Source: Scatophagus argus
Lineage: Eukaryota; Chordata; Actinopteri; Scatophagidae
Assembly: GCF_020382885.2 (NCBI RefSeq)
Contig: NC_058497.1
Coordinates: 17,476,330 to 17,540,329, forward strand
Reading direction: 5' to 3'
DNA length: 64,000 nucleotides
Position numbers and translations under genes: made by a program. The notes under the pieces were generated by a model, which saw nothing but the letters and a program-made list of their open reading frames with translations, was not told where the DNA came from and made no database searches. Positions 48,361-61,190 of the stretch are shown piece by piece (the stretch's first letter is position 1; each line of letters starts with the position of its first letter).

Positions 48361-51300
48361 ATGCGAGGGTTGCAAGGAGCTATTGTCTTGTCTGTATTTG
48401 TACTCTACATAAACACAGTTTCTGGATGTAAACTTTTTGGTAGGTTTGACATGCCAAGTTCGTTCAAGCAGGGAGACATAATGATCGGAGGGATTTTCCC
48501 CATTTTCAACAAAGACATAAGTAGCACTTCTACTACGTTTGAGAGCAACCCACCCAGAGTGAAGTGTGCACTGTAAGTTTAAATGTATTTTATTTACCCA
48601 TACTTAAAATTGTTATTCTGCTGTTGTCTTACAAATGTGCCATTGTATTAACATGTACAGCAGCAAGTCTGTAAACCTACAGCCTATTTCAATCATGGAA
48701 ACCTTTTTAGATTTGACCTGCGTGCTTTTCGGTGGACTCAAGTGATGATATTTGCAATTGAAGAAATCAACAAAGATCCTGCTCTCCTGCCAAACATATC
48801 TCTTGGCTATAGGATTCTCAACTCTTGTTCATCTCCTACAAATACATTACGTGCTGCACTAACGCTGGCTAGTAACCCACAGGAGGTAGAACTGACTTCC
48901 CCTTGCCCTCCTGCTATATCTGCCCTCATAGCAGAGGCTGGATCATCACAGTCTCTAGCTGTGGCTGGAACTCTTGGGCCATTTCAAGTGCCAGTAGTAA
49001 GTGTTTAAATGTTTAAATGGTGTTTAATTGCATTAGTATTCTGTGATATCTGATGCTTTTGTCACACTTGTTCTGTGAGATTTTACTTAGACTTTCTTTG
49101 GTGCTCTTTTTCTAGGTAAGTTACTTCTCAACATGTGCCTGCCTGAGTGATAGAACTAAATATCCTACATTTTTTCGAACAATCCCCAGCGATTATTTCC
49201 AGGCAAAAGCTTTGGCAGCTCTGGTCAAACGTTTTGGCTGGGAGTGGGTCGGGGCCATACAGTCAGACAATGACTACGGACGAAACGGGATCACGGCTTT
49301 TACTCGAGAGGTTAAAAAGCTTGGAGTTTGTGTTGCATTTGTCGGGACAATTTTACGTACGTACAGTATGGATAAAATTCTGGCTGTTGTGGAAATGATC
49401 AAGCAGTCAACTGTCAAAGTCATTCTTGCTTTTGTTCCAGAGGGTGACTTTTACCCTTTGATGAAAGAGGTTGTTAAACAGAACATTACAGGAATTCAGT
49501 GGATTGGCAGTGAGGCCTGGATAACAGCAGCTCGACCCTCCACCCCTGAAATATACCAAGCTTTTGGGGGAGCCTTAGGGTTTGTGGTGCAGAAGATGGC
49601 TATTCCAAATCTAAAACCATTTCTTACAAGCATTAGCCCTTATTCCAATCCAAGTGCTGCCTTTGTGATGGATTTTTGGGAGATTATGGTCGGCTGTAAA
49701 CCAGTTTCACCTGGGGAGCACACAGATGCTCAAATATGCACAGGCAATGAGACATTAATGAATTCAAAGCATGCGTTCTTTAATGTCACACAGCTCAGAG
49801 TGTCCTATAACGTGTATAAAGCAGTTTATGCCATTGCACATGCTCTTCATCAACTGATTTTCTGCCAGTCACCGGGAGAAAAAACAGTGAGGCCTTGTTT
49901 GAATGTATCAGAAATTCAACCCAAAGAGGTGAGAAATAATCAAAATAAAGTATGTCCAATTATCTGCAAATAAATGAAACTAAATGGATGGATCTATGTA
50001 GATGTTATTACTTCAAAGTGAACAAAAAATTTGTTTGTTTTCCTAGGTCACTGATCATCTGCAGAGGGTGAATTTTAGGAATCAGTTTGGGGATAATGTG
50101 TTCTTTGATGTCAATGGTGACCCTCCTGCTTCTTATGATATAATTAACTGGCAGCTGATTGATGGACAAGTGCAGCATGTCACTCTGGGTCACTTTTCTT
50201 CTGCTGCTCATGGTGATCATATGCTGAGCATCCAAGAGGAAGAAATTGTGTGGAGGACAGGAAAAATGGTAATTGTGAAGGCTTTGTCTTTCTAAGTTTG
50301 TAGAGTGTGAGCCATAATATAAGATCAAGTGAATCTAGTTGTACTATTGTTCATTTTTTAATTTTTTGTCCCCCTCAGGTTCCGACATCAGTGTGCTCTA
50401 ACGTTTGTCCAGTAGGAACCAGGAGAGCACAAATAAAGGGAAAACCCATCTGCTGTTTTGACTGTGTCACATGTGCTGATGGAACTATAGCTAATTCAAC
50501 AGGTATCAAAAGAGTGTATGCCACAAGAACAAACATCAACAATCCAGTATCATAGAATGAAATCTGTTTTGTATTTTAACAGGTGCAGCCGACTGCACAC
50601 CCTGTCCACAGGAATACTGGTCCAATGAGAGGAGGGATGAATGCATTCCTAAAGCTATTGAGTTCCTGTCATATCATGAGCCAATGGGAATAGCTGTGAC
50701 AGTAGTGTCCCTGTTAGGGGCCTCCCTGTCGCTGGTCACAATGATGGTCTTTATCCGCTTCAGAGAAACTCCTGTGATAAAGGCCAGCAACTCTGAGCTG
50801 AGCTGTTTCCTGTTGTTTTCTCTTTTCTTGTGCTTTCTCTGTCCCCTTACTTTCATCGGCAGACCCACAGTCTGGACATGCATGCTGCGCCACACAGCTT
50901 TTGGTGTAACATTTGCACTTTGTATTTCCTGCATCTTGGGGAAAACTATTGTTGTTGTTACAGCGTTCAAAGCCAGATTTCCTGGCAACAACATTGCTGG
51001 AAAGTTTGGTCAGGCACAGCAAAGGATCATCGTTTGCTTCTGCACATTGATTCAAATAGTAATATGTGTGTTGTGGCTAAAGTTAAACCCACCTTTCCCA
51101 GACATGGTTTTCAAATACAGCAACAAGAAGATTGTTTTAGAATGTAACACAGGCTCTGAGGCTGCTTTCTATGTGGTGCTGGGGTACATAGGGATCCTTG
51201 CAGTAATATGCTTGGTCCTGGCATTTCTGGCAAGGAATTTGCCTGATAACTTTAATGAAGCCAAATTTATCACATTCAGCATGCTGATATTCTGTGCTGT

Positions 51301-51481
51301 GTGGATTACTTTTATCCCAGCATATGTCAGCTCTCCAGGAAAGTTCACCGTAGCTGTGGAAACATTTGCGATTTTGTCTTCAGCATTTGGCTTATTACTT
51401 AGCATTTTTGTACCTAAATGTTACATAATACTGATCAAACCAGATAAAAATACCAAGAAACATGTCATGGGAAAACTGTGA
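48361..51481 (+). CDS. V2R/OlfC-type receptor, gene E' (six exons, intact)
   Basis: Exons 48361-48572, 48711-48996, 49116-49928, 50047-50268, 50379-50502 and 50583-51481 give 851 residues. The signal peptide is [17 protein letters not shown]. From exon 2 to the last few codons the DNA, introns included, is nearly the same as gene E; exon 1 and both outer flanks differ much more. The tail ends MGKL, shorter than E's [10 protein letters not shown], because the sequences part company just after the shared KHVMG. The TM2 region keeps the E-type [18 protein letters not shown] poly(A) signal is at 51859-51864. Confidence 0.93.
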
Positions 51482-52268
51482 ACAAAAAAGGTTAAAAGGT
51501 TCTCACTTTTATATAAAGTAACTATGCAAGAGTATATGGGTGGAGCAAGATATTATAGTATTTTTTATGTAATTCAGATGATAAAGATTCACAGGTTTTG
51601 TATTTATTTACTAAAAGTCTTCTGTATAGATGAAAGCACAAGTGCACAAGATGCACAAGAAATACGCTATTTTAGGAGAAAACTTTGATATAATTGATAT
51701 ATCAATATAATTACTTCAAATCTATAATTACTTTATAATTACTTTACTTTATATCTATTAAATATCAGAGATTGTTCACTTTAACAAATTATTCTCACTG
51801 TATCTATGCAAGTGCTGTGAAAATCTATGTTCTTACAGTTTTAGACCTTTTTTTTTTTAATAAAAGTGATAAAAAATATAAAGTTTAAAGTTTATAAAGT
51901 TTCTTGTTTTTGTGGTCTTCAATAAAGTCTAAGTCCAAATCCAAGTTTAAGTCAAGGAATCAAATGTACATAAAGTATGAGCAAATAATTGAATACCTAC
52001 CTAAATTCTGTGGGAAGTATAAGTAAATCATGATTATATTGTCCAAAGAACAAAAAAAAATCAAATGTCTGTGGCTGAAAATGTCACCATTAAGGCATCA
52101 TTACACCATTCACTTGAACAGTTTCTTTAACATGGATCAAACTGTATTCTCTATCATCCTAAACAATTTATTAATCAAACAATCTGCTGTACTGCAATAT
52201 TGCTGTTTGTTTATGTATGTTTCATCATAAAAAAAAACTCTTTTTCAACATGAATAAGATGAGTTTCA
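51482..52268. other. convergent spacer between E' and B
   Basis: 3' flanks of two facing genes. It aligns poorly by eye with the E-A spacer although the genes on both sides are close duplicates. Nothing else is seen. Confidence 0.45.
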
Positions 52269-52545
52269 CTTTATTTAATATTATGTAAGTTTGTCGTACA
52301 CTGATCATACACTAAAGGAAGTTGTCAACAACGTAAATTTAAAAAAAGAAATCTAATCATATTTGTATTATAACATGCTATCAATAGTTGCATCGACAGA
52401 GAAAACTTTTTGCAATGTGAGAAAAAATTTGTTCTGGACAACAAAGCATTGTACTTGAATAAAACAACACAACACAAATATCGCATTAAAAAGACTTTCT
52501 CACACATGTAAATTCTTACTCAACACATGTATTTTACTTCCATCT

Positions 52546-55500
52546 TCATCTTTGCATCATGTTTTTCTTGGAGTTTCTTTCTGGTTTCAGAATGATAATG
52601 TAGCACTTGGGAACAAAAATGCAAAAAAGGAGACCAAAAGCTGAAGCTAAGATAGCAAAAATATGGACAGCCACTGTGTATTTCCCAGCTGTGCTCACAT
52701 AAACTGGGATGAAAGTAATCCAGACTGCAAAGAATATCAGCATGCTGAATGTGATGAACTTTGCCTCGTTAAAATTATCTGGTAGCTTCCGAGCCAAAAA
52801 TGCCATCAGGAAACACATGCAGGCCAGGATGCCAATGTATCCAAGAACACACCAGAAGCCAACCTCTGAACCAGGAACACACTCGATGATGATGATAGCA
52901 CTGTGGTAACCTGTGTTGTTATTGGCATAAGGTGGACTGGTGAGCAGCCAAGTCAGAGAGACTATTACCTGAGGTGGAAAAAAAACAAGATGTTCTTATT
53001 GAAAACACAAGCTAACCTCAATGCAAATGCTTACACCAATATTCAATGATTTGCATTGTAGGGACATGTTTTTCCCCATAAGTGTCCCCACGATGTGTGT
53101 AAACAACACACTGTGTAAACAGATTTTTGATGCCACAACTAAAGGAATACCCATCCACACACACACAGACACACACAAATAATAAAGACATTTATCAATT
53201 TGATTTATGGAAAGTGATCCTACCTGGACTGCTGTTCCTAAAAGTGCACTGGCTCTCTGCTGGTTGGGTCCAAACCATTTCATGACATTGCTTCCTGGTA
53301 GTGTGGATCTAAATGCCATTAGAACCACTGCAGTCTTGGCCAGTAAACATGAAATGCACAGAGCAAAACTGATCCCAAATGCTGGGTACCTGATACGGCA
53401 AAGCCAGTCTGAAGGCTCACCAATGAACAACAGACCAACAAGGAAGCAGACAGCAAGAAACAGCAAGAGAAGGAAGCTCAGTTCCATATTGTTGGCCCGA
53501 ACAAGTGGTGTGTCTTTGTATGTAAAGAATATGGCCAGGATGGAGAGGGAAATACAAGCTCCAAGGACGGATACAGCACAAAGCACACCACCCATCAGCT
53601 CATGGAAAGACAGGAACTCAACCGTCTTTGGGATGCAGAGATTTCTTGCTTGATTGGGCCACGTGTCCTTTGAGCAGCGTGAGCACTCCAAAGAATCTAC
53701 AGATGCCAGAGGAGGACTTTTTAGTTCAGAGAAGCCACATTTACACACACACATAAAAGCAAGTGAGTTCAAATTTAGATAGCATAAAGGAAAGGATGAC
53801 AAAAGACAGAAGACAAACCAGTCATGTTGCTAACTTCCCCCTCAGCACAGGGGACACAGTCAAAACAGCAGATGGGTTCCCCTTTTCTCCTGGCGATGCG
53901 GGAGCCTGGAGGGCAACTCTCACTGCATACAGAGCGGGAGGCCTAAGAGGCAAATTTCAGTCACTCAGAAAGATGCTGATTTCAGACAGTATCCATCGAC
54001 TTTTCCATGTTTGTTCTGTTTCTGGACACCACAGACTATGTGCAGTGCACTTTCCACGGGACTGATTTTGTTAATTTCCATTCATAATTCTGTTAATTAT
54101 TTTACAGAAAGTCTGTTTATCCTTACAAACCTAAGTACTGCACTTTTTGACTTGTAAGCTAGGTTTTTACTATTTTATTTTGCTTGTTTAACAGTTAAGT
54201 ATATTGCACATTTGTTATAAGTTAATACGTTCATTTACAGTACATACAACAGTCGAAGAGGTGAACACGGCCTCAAGCCCTTTTGCAGAGAACACACCTG
54301 TTTCCCAGTAGGCCACTGTATCACTGTGTCATTTATGACCAGACTGCGTCCAGAAGGCGAGGAAGCGTCATAGAAGCCTACTTTTACCAAATGTAATGAG
54401 CCATCAGGCCTCTTTTGCCAGTTCAAGAGATCATAATAAGCAATGGGGTCACCGTTTTGATCAAAGTTGACTTTCTCCCCCAGTGCAGAAAAATTGGCAT
54501 GCTTCATGTAGTAGATGAGCTGAGGGAGGAAGGGAAACAGGTTATCCCAAAAAAAAAAAAAAAGATTTTCTCATCTCATCAAGTTTTTACTTAAAAATAA
54601 TATTTTATGCACAACTAGTCTCACCTGCCAAGGTTTAAAATCTTTTGGGTCTGCACAGGTACCATTAAGAAAAGGCCCCTGTCCAACTTTGCAGTTACTC
54701 ATGTCTTGCAAAGCATGGGCCACCAGATACACAGCCTTGTAGACATTATAGGACACTCTTAGCTGTGTCACATCGGAATAAGGAGAGTAAACATTATTTA
54801 AATCCTCTGTCCCTTTACATGGCGATCTGTCAAGGTAACTGTCGACCCCGTGAGAGTGGCTGTTCACTGACCCGTTCAGTTGACAGTTAAACAGCTCTTC
54901 CCAAAACTCTGCCAGGAATGCTGATTCATGAATATCGGATGGTCTGAGACTAGTGAGGTGTTGTTTCAGCCCTGGAATCACATCAGCTCTCTGGATGGCA
55001 AATCCAAGTGTTCCCTTTAGGAGGTCCCCAAACTTTTCCCAGAGTGATCTGGCAGTGGACCAAGCCTCACTGGCGATCCACTGCAGACCGGTTATGTTCT
55101 GCCGCCGAATCTCTCTCAGAATACTGTTCATCTCTGACTCACTGCAAAAGTTAATGATGACCTTTGTGGATGCTGCCTAAACAATGAAAACGGAGGTATA
55201 GTTAATATCTAATGAAGTTTATACTGTTTTAAGTGCTGTAAATGATGGTGTGTTGGACCTCCTCTACTTTATATGAAATTTGGTGCACGTTCAATCAGCC
55301 ACAATATTAAAGCCGCTGAAAGGTTAGGTGAATAAGACAAATCATAAATACAATGTTCTGCTCGCCCCCAGGCTGCATCAATGCCTTGATGGGTCAGAGC
55401 CAGGTTCAGTTCTCCGGATTGTGGTGTCTGATGGATAATTTTGGTCCTGTGGGCTGCAAGGTGGGGCCTCCATGAATTAGACTTGTTCCAGCACATCCCA

Positions 55501-57923
55501 CCAGTGCTCATTTGGATTGGGATCTAGGGACTTTGGAGAGCAGATCTATGCCTTGAACTCTTTGTCAAATTCCTTGGGCAATTCCTAAGCAGTTTTTGTG
55601 GTGCAGTGGGAATATTTTCCCACTGTGGGAGGCCTTTGCCTTTGAGGAACGTTTGGATTCGGACAGATGGTGCATGTCAAAGTGACACCATAGTAGAATA
55701 TTGTTACAAGATAATGAATGATATTCACATCATGTCAGTGGTTTAAATGTTGTGGCGGATCAGTGTACATTATAACACTCTGAAGAACTGCACTAATGAA
55801 TATGTATAAAAATAAGCCACATATACAGGCGCTGCAAAACAAGTTATTTATTTGCTGATTGAATAAATATGCCTTATTTATTTAATCAGTAAATGACAAG
55901 AAGATATAAAAATGTAGTGTAGTGTATAATCCTGAAAATGCTTTTTCATACAATATGCTTTGTGAGCCAAAACCTCTTAAAAGTTTTTAATTTTATTACT
56001 CTGATGACAAAACACTACAACTGATCATCAGTCAAAGCAGCAAAGGACAGTGTTATTGAAACAAAAAAATATATTTTTCTTGACTGAAACTATACTTGAG
56101 TCTGAAAGTATTTCATGCTTTGTTTATTTAAACTTAATGTAATTAGATTTTTGTCAAGATAAATATTAGATATTCTGAACTTTTGGTCACATTTTTACTT
56201 CTTTTGCTTCTTTTGACTTGCAGACCCAAACAAAGTCAAACAACAACCTCAAATAACCACCGTCTAACCCCTGCATTTCTATTTATTTGTAGATACCTGA
56301 ATAACCATCAGAAGCTCATCTAGAGCCTGCTGACTCAGGACAACAGGGTAGAAATGAGTGTAGGCAGCACATACACCATACTGCACTGACTCCTGCAGGA
56401 ACAGCTGGATGGCAAATCGGGCGTAATCAGATTCCACCCCAATCACTCCCACCCAGGTCCAGCCAAAATAGATTATCAACCGGGCCAGAGCTCTGACCTG
56501 GAAGGCATCACTAGGCATGGTGCGCATGAATGAGGGGAATTCCCTTTGGTTACTCAGACAGCTGCAGGATGCAAAGTAGCTCACCTGGTTTCATAGCAAA
56601 CAATAGTTAAACTTCTGCACAATTTGACTCCCTGAAAAAGATATTTCATTTCATTTCATGAAAAAAGAAGATTGCAGTCTGACGATGTAGCTACACAGTT
56701 GTAAAACTGACAGATAAATTAATACTGATTTAAAAATATTAAAATTTGAAATGGTCTAAGTAAAATGCCTAGAAAATATAATGTCAGATTAAAATTTTTT
56801 ACACTACAGACATAATACTGGTGAATTTACAAACAAAGAAATGTCCAATGAACAGCTGTATTTTATTCACTTTATCTGTCGCGACAAACCTGACTGATTT
56901 TGAATTTAAAAAAAAAAAAAAAAAAAAACCTGAAGAAATCTGTTCATGGACTAAAAACATTCCAATCTCTAAAGCTTAATAAGCCATTTTCAGTGGTCTG
57001 AAAATATATTTTACATAAAGCTGAAAAGTGACTTTTGATACTGTGGAGATGTTACGCAGTTTTAACAAGGCAGAAATGATTTGCAACTGTAAGTCGCCTC
57101 AGTAATATCAATAAAACGTAAACAACTTATTTAAAATGGCAATAGACATATATTATTCACGTTAACATAACAAAAGTGCTTAGACAACCAGGAAATCTCA
57201 CCAGGGGGATATGGAAAGAACCCAGGCTTCTCAGCAGAGCCACAGACACTCCGGAGGCAGCACCTCCTATGATTACTGGGGACACAGTCCTTTGAACGGC
57301 AGCACAGCCTGAGTTAGAACTAATGTTACTTTTTGGATCTTTGCTTTTCATCACGCTCTCAGCTCTGGAGACTCTCTCTGGCTGGCCGTTCACCAGCAGT
57401 AAAGATGCTCTCAGGGACACAGGTATGTCATCAGAGCTGTCACGAATGTGGAAACCCAACTTGAGTTGTGGCAGGAGGTCACTGCGCTGGTTGATCTCTT
57501 TGATAGCAAAAGTCATGGTTTGCATCCATCGCAAGGCACGAGAATTGAAACTGTAGAAGTGAAAAGCAGTTCATCACACAACACAAATATATACACACTA
57601 GTATATTACAATCTTCTAAACAAAACACAAACAATATAGTTACATCAATTGTTTTCCACACAAGCTACTTACTATCATCTATATTAAACAGTCACTTACT
57701 ATTTATACATATATGGTTTGGGTTTTGTTTTGTATGTTGGAAGAGATGACACAGGGCTGTAATGTAGAGGGAATAAGCCCCCTATTACCACATCTCCATC
57801 TTCGTAAAGACTGTTTTTCTCCTCTTCCCCGAAGAAAACACAGTTATCCAGAGCAGCAGCTAAACCAGGTTTCCGCCCATAAAGAGAAAGAAAAATAAGA
57901 AGCTTTGCAGCTGTCATTGCCAT
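52546..57923 (-). CDS. V2R/OlfC-type receptor, gene B (eight exons, intact)
   Basis: Minus-strand exons in order are 57923-57700, 57550-57202, 56584-56297, 55176-54625, 54519-54298, 53942-53819, 53696-53224 and 52968-52546, giving 884 residues. The layout copies gene A, including the extra introns in exon 3 and in helix 5. The signal peptide is [20 protein letters not shown]. Products of A and B differ little except in a 19-20 residue loop of exon 2 ([19 protein letters not shown] in B). A TATA element at 57981-57987 and a minus-strand poly(A) signal at about 52269-52274 frame the gene. The intron between the two halves of exon 3 holds a Tc1-like element absent from A. Confidence 0.92.
53152..53180. 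repeat. CA microsatellite in the helix-5 intron of gene B
   Basis: A short CACACA run with one GA interruption, inside the intron that splits the seven-helix exon. It is not seen in A or C. Confidence 0.65.
55284..55767. mobile_element. Tc1/mariner-type DNA transposon remnant in gene B intron 3
   Basis: The ends are inverted repeats: left ATCAGCCACAATATTAAAGC and right GGTTTAAATGTTGTGGCGGA followed by TCAGTGTA. Inside is CCCAGGCTGCATCAATGCCT, known from a fish mariner-like element. At under 500 bases it cannot encode a transposase, so it is an internally deleted copy. It lies in the extra intron of exon 3. Confidence 0.65.
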
Positions 57924-57980
57924 TATTGGCCCAGGTTTGAGAAATCTAGCTCAATAATGTTAAATAGTTTAATGGCTAAA

Positions 57981-57987
57981 TATATAA
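57981..57987 (-). promoter_or_regulatory. TATA-like element of gene B
   Basis: TATATAT on the minus strand, 58 bases before the ATG at 57923. Confidence 0.45.
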
Positions 57988-57989
57988 GA

Positions 57990-58678
57990 GAAGCAGCCCC
58001 CTTTCTGGTCACATGCAAGGGATTATGATAGTTCACACGCAGTACATTGTTGATTTATAAACTATACTATACTGAAGGACCGCCCAGATACAGTTGTTAC
58101 ATGATGAAAGGTGACACCTTGTGTTCCTATATGATGAATATCCAGTTCCCTAAATAAATAAATAAACAACAGATTTAACATAGGTTGTGGTCACACATGT
58201 TTTGATGGTGCTCAAAGTCAAAAACACAAGTAGTGAGTACTTCCTCAAGGAAGTAAATCTGCTCTTGCATAGATAGCTGTTATAGTGCAGTTGTTGTGTC
58301 AAACATATGCATTGTATGAGACATGCATGCCAAAAACACATCCAGTGTTGACAATGCATATGTGATCTTTCACAGTTTTTTTTTTCTTCCATTTTTCTGT
58401 TATTTGGATGTTTTTGTTTGCTGCTTTGTTGCTGACCATTTGATCTTACTTGCAAGCCATATTCATTAAGAATCTGTTAATGTTATGTTAAGCTAAGCAC
58501 ATCTAAATACTAACACTAAATACTGGGTAAATAGATACATTTAAATGGCATTAATATTCAGTTTGTAGGATTGAGCAAGTACTTGGTTGAAATGAGTATT
58601 CAGTATGAGTATCCAAGAAAAATGTATCCATATCTATATACATTTTGTAGCTGCCTCACATTTATGCATTCAAAGTTA

Positions 58679-58720
<42 letters not shown>

Positions 58721-59115
58721 TAAGAATTTCTGTAAATTAGTTCTATTGACTGTTAATTAGGCCATATGCAGAAATCAAAATGTAATGTGTGATAACCACA
58801 CGAGTTGTTTGTAGGGAGGGACTGTACATTCAGGACCATGGCTATTCATTCTATTATCTTTGTGATCCCTTTTTGGGCTCCCAACAAGGGGGCCCTGGAT
58901 GCTGAAAAATGTTCAGTATTTTTAGTTTTGTAAAACTTTAATTAATATCATCTTTCACAATTTAATAACAAACAATTATCTGTATTACAGTGTTGTTTTT
59001 TTGTTGATTACTTTTATCATCATTAATATAATACTTATTATTATTTACTTTATTATTATTTACTTTAAATAAATAATGTATAAAAAAATAACTCTTATAA
59101 CTCTGTAAGAGGTGT
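57990..59115. other. spacer between B promoter and C 3' end
   Basis: AT-rich. It includes a TAAA repeat near 58150 and a TA microsatellite at about 58676-58722. No exon is seen. Confidence 0.45.
58676..58722. repeat. TA microsatellite
   Basis: An almost pure TA run with single G and C interruptions near its ends. Confidence 0.8.
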
Positions 59116-59428
59116 TCCATTTTATTTAGACTGCAGCGTACTGATGATACACTGAAGAAAGCTCTAGATTAGAAGGTTATATATAATTTAAATCAAGAAG
59201 AGAATAGTATTTAGGTAGTTGTAACTAATTTAAATACACAGAGTGTTTCTAATGAGAAAAAAGCTGTTTTAGGTTGCATTAGGACAACATCATTTAAAAA
59301 CGATTTTCTATATATCGCAGTTTTATTTCCATCACGAATCCTTATTGAAAAAACACACAAATATCGCATTAAAAAGACTTTCTCACACATGTAAATTCTT
59401 ACTCAACACATGTATTTTACTTCCATCT

Positions 59429-60686
59429 TCATCTTTGCATCATGTTTTTCTTGGAGTTTCTTTCTGGTTTCAGAATGATAATGTAGCACTTGGGAACAAA
59501 AATGCAAAAAATGAGACCAAAAGCTGAAGCTAAGATAGCAAAAATATGGACAGCCACTGTGTATTTCCCAGCTGTGCTCACATAAACTGGGATAAAAGTA
59601 ATCCAGACTGCAAAGAATATCAGCATGCTGAATGTGATGAACTTTGCCTCATTAAAATTATCTGGTAGCTTCCGAGCCAAAAATGCCATCAGGAAACACA
59701 CGCAGGCCAGGAAGCCAATGTATCCAAGAACACACCAGAAGCAAACCTCTGAACCAGGAACACACTCGATGATGATGATAGCACTGTGGTAACCTGTGTT
59801 GTTATTGGCATGAGGTGGACTGGTGAGCAGCCAGATAAGACAGATTATTACCTGAGTGGAGGGAAAAATATGTAGGATGATCATTTTAAATCGACATAAG
59901 TGAAAAACAAAAAAGCAAAAAGAAAAAAAACCAAATGCATTTATTAAGCTGACTTGTGGAAAGTGATCCTACCTGGACTGCTGTTCCTAAAAGTGCACTG
60001 GCTCTCTGCTGGTTGGGTCCAAACCATTTCATGACATTGCTTCCTGGCAGCGTGGATCTAAATGCCATTAGAACCACTATAGTCTTGGCCAGTAAACATG
60101 AAATGCACAGAGCAAAACTGATCCCAAATGCTGGGTACCTGATACGGCAAAGCCAGTCTGAAGGCTCACCAATGAACAACAGACCAACAAGGAAGCAGAC
60201 AGCAAGAAACAGCAAGAGAAGGAAGCTCAGTTCCATATTGTTGGCCCGAACAAGTGGTGTGTCTTTGTATGTAAAGAATATGGCCAGGATGGAGAGGGAA
60301 ATACAAGCTCCAAGGACGGATACAGCACAAAGCACACCACCCATCAGCTCATGGAAAGACAGGAACTCAACCGTCTTTGGGATGCAGAGATTTCTTGCTT
60401 GATTGGGCCACGTGTCCTTTGAGCAGCGTGAGCACTCTAAAGAATCTATAGATGCCAGAAGAGGATTTTTTAGTTTGGAGATGCTACATTTACATATAAG
60501 CACATCAGTTTATATATGGGCAACATAGAAGAAAGAATGACAAAAGACAGAAGACAACAAACCAGTCTTATTGCTAACTTCCCCTTCAGCACAGGGGACA
60601 CAGTCAAAACAGCAGATGGGTTCCCCCTTTCTCCTGGCAATGCGGGAGCCTGGAGGGCAACTCTCACTGCATACAGAGCGGGAGGC
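59429..60686 (-). CDS. V2R/OlfC-type receptor, gene C (3' part: last three exons)
   Basis: Minus-strand exons 60686-60563 (cysteine-rich linker), 60445-59973 and 59851-59429 (seven helices, split in helix 5) are open and correctly phased. They encode the same series as A and B, ending [13 protein letters not shown]. Exons 1-4 are not seen in the 500 bases before the LINE at 61191; they may lie beyond the right edge, or be lost. The part seen is a patchwork: its 3' flank and last exon resemble B, while the introns around the linker exon resemble A. A minus-strand TTTATT at about 59119-59125 is the likely poly(A) signal. Whether C is a working gene cannot be decided here. Confidence 0.85.
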
Positions 60687-61190
60687 CTAAGAGGCAAATT
60701 TCAGCCACTCAGAAAGACTCTGATTCCAACCAGTATCCACCACTGTCACTGCTGTGTTATGCAATACTATTTGCAGACTATTTCAGATACAGACTAAAAT
60801 GTTAAAGTATAGAAACTGAATTTAATATGATTTATAAAAGCTACAACTCAAAGTATATACAGTTATGTGATCTACCAATTGCTGTAATAGGTAATCAATA
60901 GGATTAAAAAGAAATAATGTTTTAATAATCTTATACTACAAATGATGGTCCTGTTTGTATGCTCTTTAATTTATTAACATTATCCAATCTCCAAAAATTT
61001 GATATCAATAAACATTTTTTTTCTTGTAAAGATAATTACTGCAATTTTGAATTATCCTAACATTTTTTGAATAAAGTTTTCTCAGAGTATTACACAAATG
61101 CAAAGGGATTTACATTGATATAATCATGAATTATGTTTGTAAAACATACTTACACTCTGTAATCACATCGGCTATGACAATTTCCCAAAT
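60687..61190. other. intron 4 of gene C, up to the LINE
   Basis: The first 200 or so bases match intron 4 of gene A (for example GCAGACTATTTCAGATACAG). After about 60900 the match fades. The exon 4 expected about 570 bases upstream of exon 5, as in gene A, is not there. Confidence 0.5.

Noticed and set aside
53763-54065. 100-codon plus-strand frame over the linker exon of gene B, and similar frames at A and C
   Set aside because: Shadow of the minus-strand exon 5, with no independent support.
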